From positions 496,001-560,000 of the forward strand of contig NZ_LT635469.1 of NCBI RefSeq assembly GCF_900120295.1: 64,000 bases of DNA, given 5' to 3'. The notes beneath the pieces are model-generated. The model was given only the letters and a program-made list of their open reading frames with translations, did not search any database and was not told where the DNA came from. Origin of the DNA: Blautia sp. Marseille-P3201T (GTDB taxonomy: Bacteria; Bacillota; Clostridia; Lachnospirales; Lachnospiraceae). A program made the translations under genes and the position numbers. Below are positions 61,590-64,000 of this stretch, in pieces (positions within the stretch are counted from its first letter, which is position 1; every line of letters starts with the position of its first letter).

Positions 61590-62477
61590 GTTACTCTGGA
61601 ATTTTGCAGAAGTACGGAAGTCAGAAGGTGTACAATGTTTATAGTGCTTAAATTGACGTACAAAATAACTGATGTTTTCGTATCCATTATTGAGTGCAAC
61701 TTCCGTAATAGGTGCAGTAGTTTTTAGAAGCTGAGCAGCAGCTTGATTAATACGATATTCATTTAAGTAGGCAAATGGTGTTTTGCCTACTTTTTCTTTG
61801 AAAAATTTGCAGAAATAATTTTTATTCAGAGGAATACATTCTGCAAGAGCTTCCAGTGTTACAGGCTCCATATAATGCTTTTCTATATAGGAAAACACAG
61901 ATTTTAAAGAATGATTTTCAAAATCTTTTTCAGCTTCATGCTTTTGGGCAGAAGAAAAGGCGTGTTCCTGAAATAGAATTTCCAATATCTGCAAGAGTAT
62001 AATTTTTATGGAAAGTGCAGTATTGGCAGAGGTGTCTTCTAAATAGAGTCTGGCTGCCTTTGATATCAAAGAACCAATTTGCAGGCTGATTTCCAAAGAG
62101 AGAGAACTTCCTTCAGGAAACAGCAGTTTTTTTGACAGTAAAGGAGTAAGAAGCTCATTTTGACAAATATCATATTGAGAAAAACTTAAAAAGGACATGG
62201 GAAATAAAAGAGCATAATGGTGGGAAACTTCACTATGACCGAAAATTCCATGAACCATACCGGGATTGATAAAATATACATTTCCCTCTGTTAAAAGCTG
62301 AGAGTTGGTTTCTGTGCGAAGCATCAGGCTTCCTTTGGTGATATATATAAATTCTGTTTCTTCATGCCAGTGGTAAGGGGCGAAGTATTGTCCGCAAAAA
62401 TCTTCCTGAGACAGAGCCTGGAAAGGAAAGTAAGGTGTTCCGTGTGGATTTTCTTCCTGAATGTTAATTTTATACAT
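61563..62477 (-). CDS. AraC-family transcriptional regulator (cupin sensor)
   Basis: Regulator of 304 residues. The N-terminal cupin-like sugar-sensing domain (about 1-120) has YHWHEETEFIYITKGSLML (about 35-53) and VYFINPGMVHGIFG. The C-terminal AraC/XylS double helix-turn-helix (about 195-295) has LEALAECIPLNKNYFCKFFKEKVGKTPFAYLNEYRINQAA (core NYFCKFFKEKVGKTP) and ISYFVRQFKHYKHCTPSDFR. ATG 62477 has AGGGCG upstream on the minus strand; the open frame up to 62543 lacks a site. It is divergent from the oligo-1,6-glucosidase gene, which it probably controls in response to an alpha-glucoside (inference). Confidence 0.92.
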   Translation of the reverse strand: MYKINIQEENPHGTPYFPFQALSQEDFCGQYFAPYHWHEETEFIYITKGSLMLRTETNSQLLTEGNVYFINPGMVHGIFGHSEVSHHYALLFPMSFLSFSQYDICQNELLTPLLSKKLLFPEGSSLSLEISLQIGSLISKAARLYLEDTSANTALSIKIILLQILEILFQEHAFSSAQKHEAEKDFENHSLKSVFSYIEKHYMEPVTLEALAECIPLNKNYFCKFFKEKVGKTPFAYLNEYRINQAAAQLLKTTAPITEVALNNGYENISYFVRQFKHYKHCTPSDFRTSAKFQSNLISNSVNQ

Positions 62478-62520
62478 AATAATTTCGCCCTTTCTTGTAA
62501 TTACATAAATAAAAGTGAAT

Positions 62521-62550
62521 ATAGTACAAATAAAGAGTAACATATTGCAA
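62521..62550 (-). promoter_or_regulatory. Putative araC promoter
   Basis: On the minus strand TTGCAA (62545-62550) and TACTAT (62521-62526) are 18 bp apart. The divergent gene has a TATACT (62572-62577) but no good -35, as expected for an activator-dependent promoter. Confidence 0.5.
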
Positions 62551-62611
62551 GAATTTAAGAAAGAGTTTTTTTATACTGAAAGTAACGAAAAAGAACTGTG
62601 AGGTACATACT

Positions 62612-64000
62612 ATGAATAAAACATGGTGGAAAAATAGTGTAATTTATCAAATTTATCCAAGGAGTTTTGCAGATAGCAATGGAGACGGAATTGGAGATAT
62701 TAAGGGAATTACTCAACATCTCGATTATTTAAAGGAACTGGGCGTAGATGTTATCTGGCTGTCTCCTGTTTATCAGTCTCCTAATGATGATAATGGATAT
62801 GATATTTCCGATTATCAGGCAATTATGGAAGATTTTGGAACAATGGAAGATTTTGATGAAATGCTTTCAGAGATGCATAAAAGAGGAATAAAGCTGGTTA
62901 TGGATTTGGTAGTGAACCATACTTCTGATGAACATCCGTGGTTTGTAGAAAGCAGAAAGTCAAAAGATAATCCTTATCGTGATTACTACATCTGGAAAGA
63001 AGGAAAAGATGGGAAAGAGCCAAATAACTGGGGAGCATGTTTTGGCGGTTCTGCATGGGAATATGATAAGGAAACAGAAATGTACTATTTACATTGCTTT
63101 TCTAAGAAACAGCCTGATTTAAACTGGGAAAATGAAAAAGTCAGAAAAGAAGTTTTTGATATGATGACATGGTGGTGTGAGAAAGGTGTAGATGGATTTC
63201 GTATGGACGTTATCAGCATGATTTCTAAAGATCCTGCCTATCCTGACGGAGTTTCTCATAATGGCTTATATGGTGATTTTGGCCCTTTTGTCTGCAATGG
63301 TCCTCATGTTCATGAGTATTTACAGGAAATGAACCAAAAAGTGCTTTCTAAGTATGATTTGATTACGGTTGGTGAAGCGTCTGGCGTTACTGTAGAAGAA
63401 GCAAAAAAATATGCTAATTTAGACGGAACTGAGCTAAACATGGTATTCCAGTTTGAACATACAGACATTACATCTGGAAAGAATGGAAAATGGACAGACG
63501 AGAGATTTAAACTCAGAGATTTGAGAAAAATATTGAATAAATGGCAGACAGAGTTGGAGGGAAAAGCATGGAACAGTCTTTATTGGGATAACCACGACCA
63601 GCCAAGAGCTGTGTCTCGCTTTGGAAATGACGGACCAATGTATCGTGAACTTTCAGCTAAAATGCTGGCAACCTGTCTTCATTTGATGAAGGGAACACCT
63701 TATATTTATCAGGGTGAAGAAATTGGTATGACAAATGCTTATTTTAACAAACTGGAAGATTATCGTGACATTGAAAGTATTCATGCTTTTGAAGAGCTGA
63801 CAGAAAATGGTCTTCTTACAGAGGAAGAAATGATGAGCGCTTTAAAGGCAATCAGCCGTGATAATGCCAGAACTCCTATGCAGTGGGACGATAGTGAAAA
63901 TGCAGGATTTACCACAGGCACACCATGGATTAAAGTAAATCCTAATTATTTACAGATTAATGCAAAGGCGGCTTTGGAAGATAAAGACAGCGTGTTCTAT
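62612..64000 (+). CDS. GH13 oligo-1,6-glucosidase (3' truncated by window edge)
   Basis: Alpha-glucosidase of the GH13 oligo-1,6-glucosidase subfamily; 463 codons are visible of about 550. The start MNKTWWKNSVIYQIYPRSF and the calcium-loop DSNGDGIGDIKGI are typical. The catalytic nucleophile is D199 in GFRMDV, the acid/base E255 in VGEASG, and the third acid D329 in WDNHDQPR. These are the same numbers as in Bacillus cereus oligo-1,6-glucosidase. Residue 200 is Val, which in this family goes with alpha-1,6 (isomaltose-type) preference. No signal peptide, so it acts inside the cell. It is divergent from an AraC regulator. Confidence 0.95.
   Translation, partial: MNKTWWKNSVIYQIYPRSFADSNGDGIGDIKGITQHLDYLKELGVDVIWLSPVYQSPNDDNGYDISDYQAIMEDFGTMEDFDEMLSEMHKRGIKLVMDLVVNHTSDEHPWFVESRKSKDNPYRDYYIWKEGKDGKEPNNWGACFGGSAWEYDKETEMYYLHCFSKKQPDLNWENEKVRKEVFDMMTWWCEKGVDGFRMDVISMISKDPAYPDGVSHNGLYGDFGPFVCNGPHVHEYLQEMNQKVLSKYDLITVGEASGVTVEEAKKYANLDGTELNMVFQFEHTDITSGKNGKWTDERFKLRDLRKILNKWQTELEGKAWNSLYWDNHDQPRAVSRFGNDGPMYRELSAKMLATCLHLMKGTPYIYQGEEIGMTNAYFNKLEDYRDIESIHAFEELTENGLLTEEEMMSALKAISRDNARTPMQWDDSENAGFTTGTPWIKVNPNYLQINAKAALEDKDSVFY

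Noticed and set aside
1-64000. CRISPR array
   Set aside because: No set of regularly spaced direct repeats with unique spacers was seen; the 15-bp tandem units near 58668 have no spacers.

Overview
The window looks like chromosome from a low-GC Firmicute of the family Lachnospiraceae, probably a Blautia-like gut anaerobe. I infer this from AT-rich third positions, type III glutamine synthetase, PolC, a T-box leader on thrS, a c-di-AMP receptor, the DUF5717/DUF5716 gene pair and Gram-positive cell-wall genes. No database search was possible, so the genus is a guess.

Layout. 1-4311: end of rplQ, lipid kinase, YtaF-like membrane protein, type III glutamine synthetase. 4320-9267: intergenic palindrome, MoxR-like ATPase with VWA partner, WecG/TagA-like protein, PucR-type regulator. 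9292-13450: a division and cell-wall operon (ftsE, ftsX, secreted coiled-coil M23 hydrolase, S41 protease). 13468-17827: broken maltose acetyltransferase, a four-hairpin leader, and a GPH sugar symporter coupled to a GH2 glycosidase. 17933-24389: membrane-anchored amidase, GntR-ABC operon, nitroreductase, tRNA-Gly(GCC), a possible microprotein, PPC protein, c-di-AMP receptor, Bcp peroxiredoxin and YaaA. 24412-36999: ilvE, xpaC-telA-ispG-polC, an MFS exporter, purC and a HisC/CobD-like aminotransferase. 37138-42726: a large uncharacterised operon (DUF5717, DUF5716 with a possible Hsp70/actin fold, TPR protein). 42831-51068: purB, NhaC antiporter, HAD hydrolase, M14 peptidase, CNNM/CorC-like protein, SEC-C protein, YdcF. 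50776-58345: T-box-thrS, DUF1540, rho, rpmE, yqhQ, prmC, prfA.

58346-61589 is the accessory part. It holds mobile-element debris (a replication-protein tail with 15-bp tandem repeats and a UPF0175 fragment), an intact Abi_2/AbiF-type HEPN protein preceded by a near-consensus promoter and a short structured RNA ending in a terminator, and a 5' metK fragment joined to a degraded FtsX-like permease. An AraC regulator and a divergent oligo-1,6-glucosidase gene (cut by the window edge) follow.

Three observations stand out: the AbiF-type gene with its own ncRNA; a family of about 150-bp intergenic palindromes (three copies and one internally deleted relative) at gene 3' ends, probably bidirectional terminators; and the uncharacterised DUF5717-DUF5716-TPR operon.
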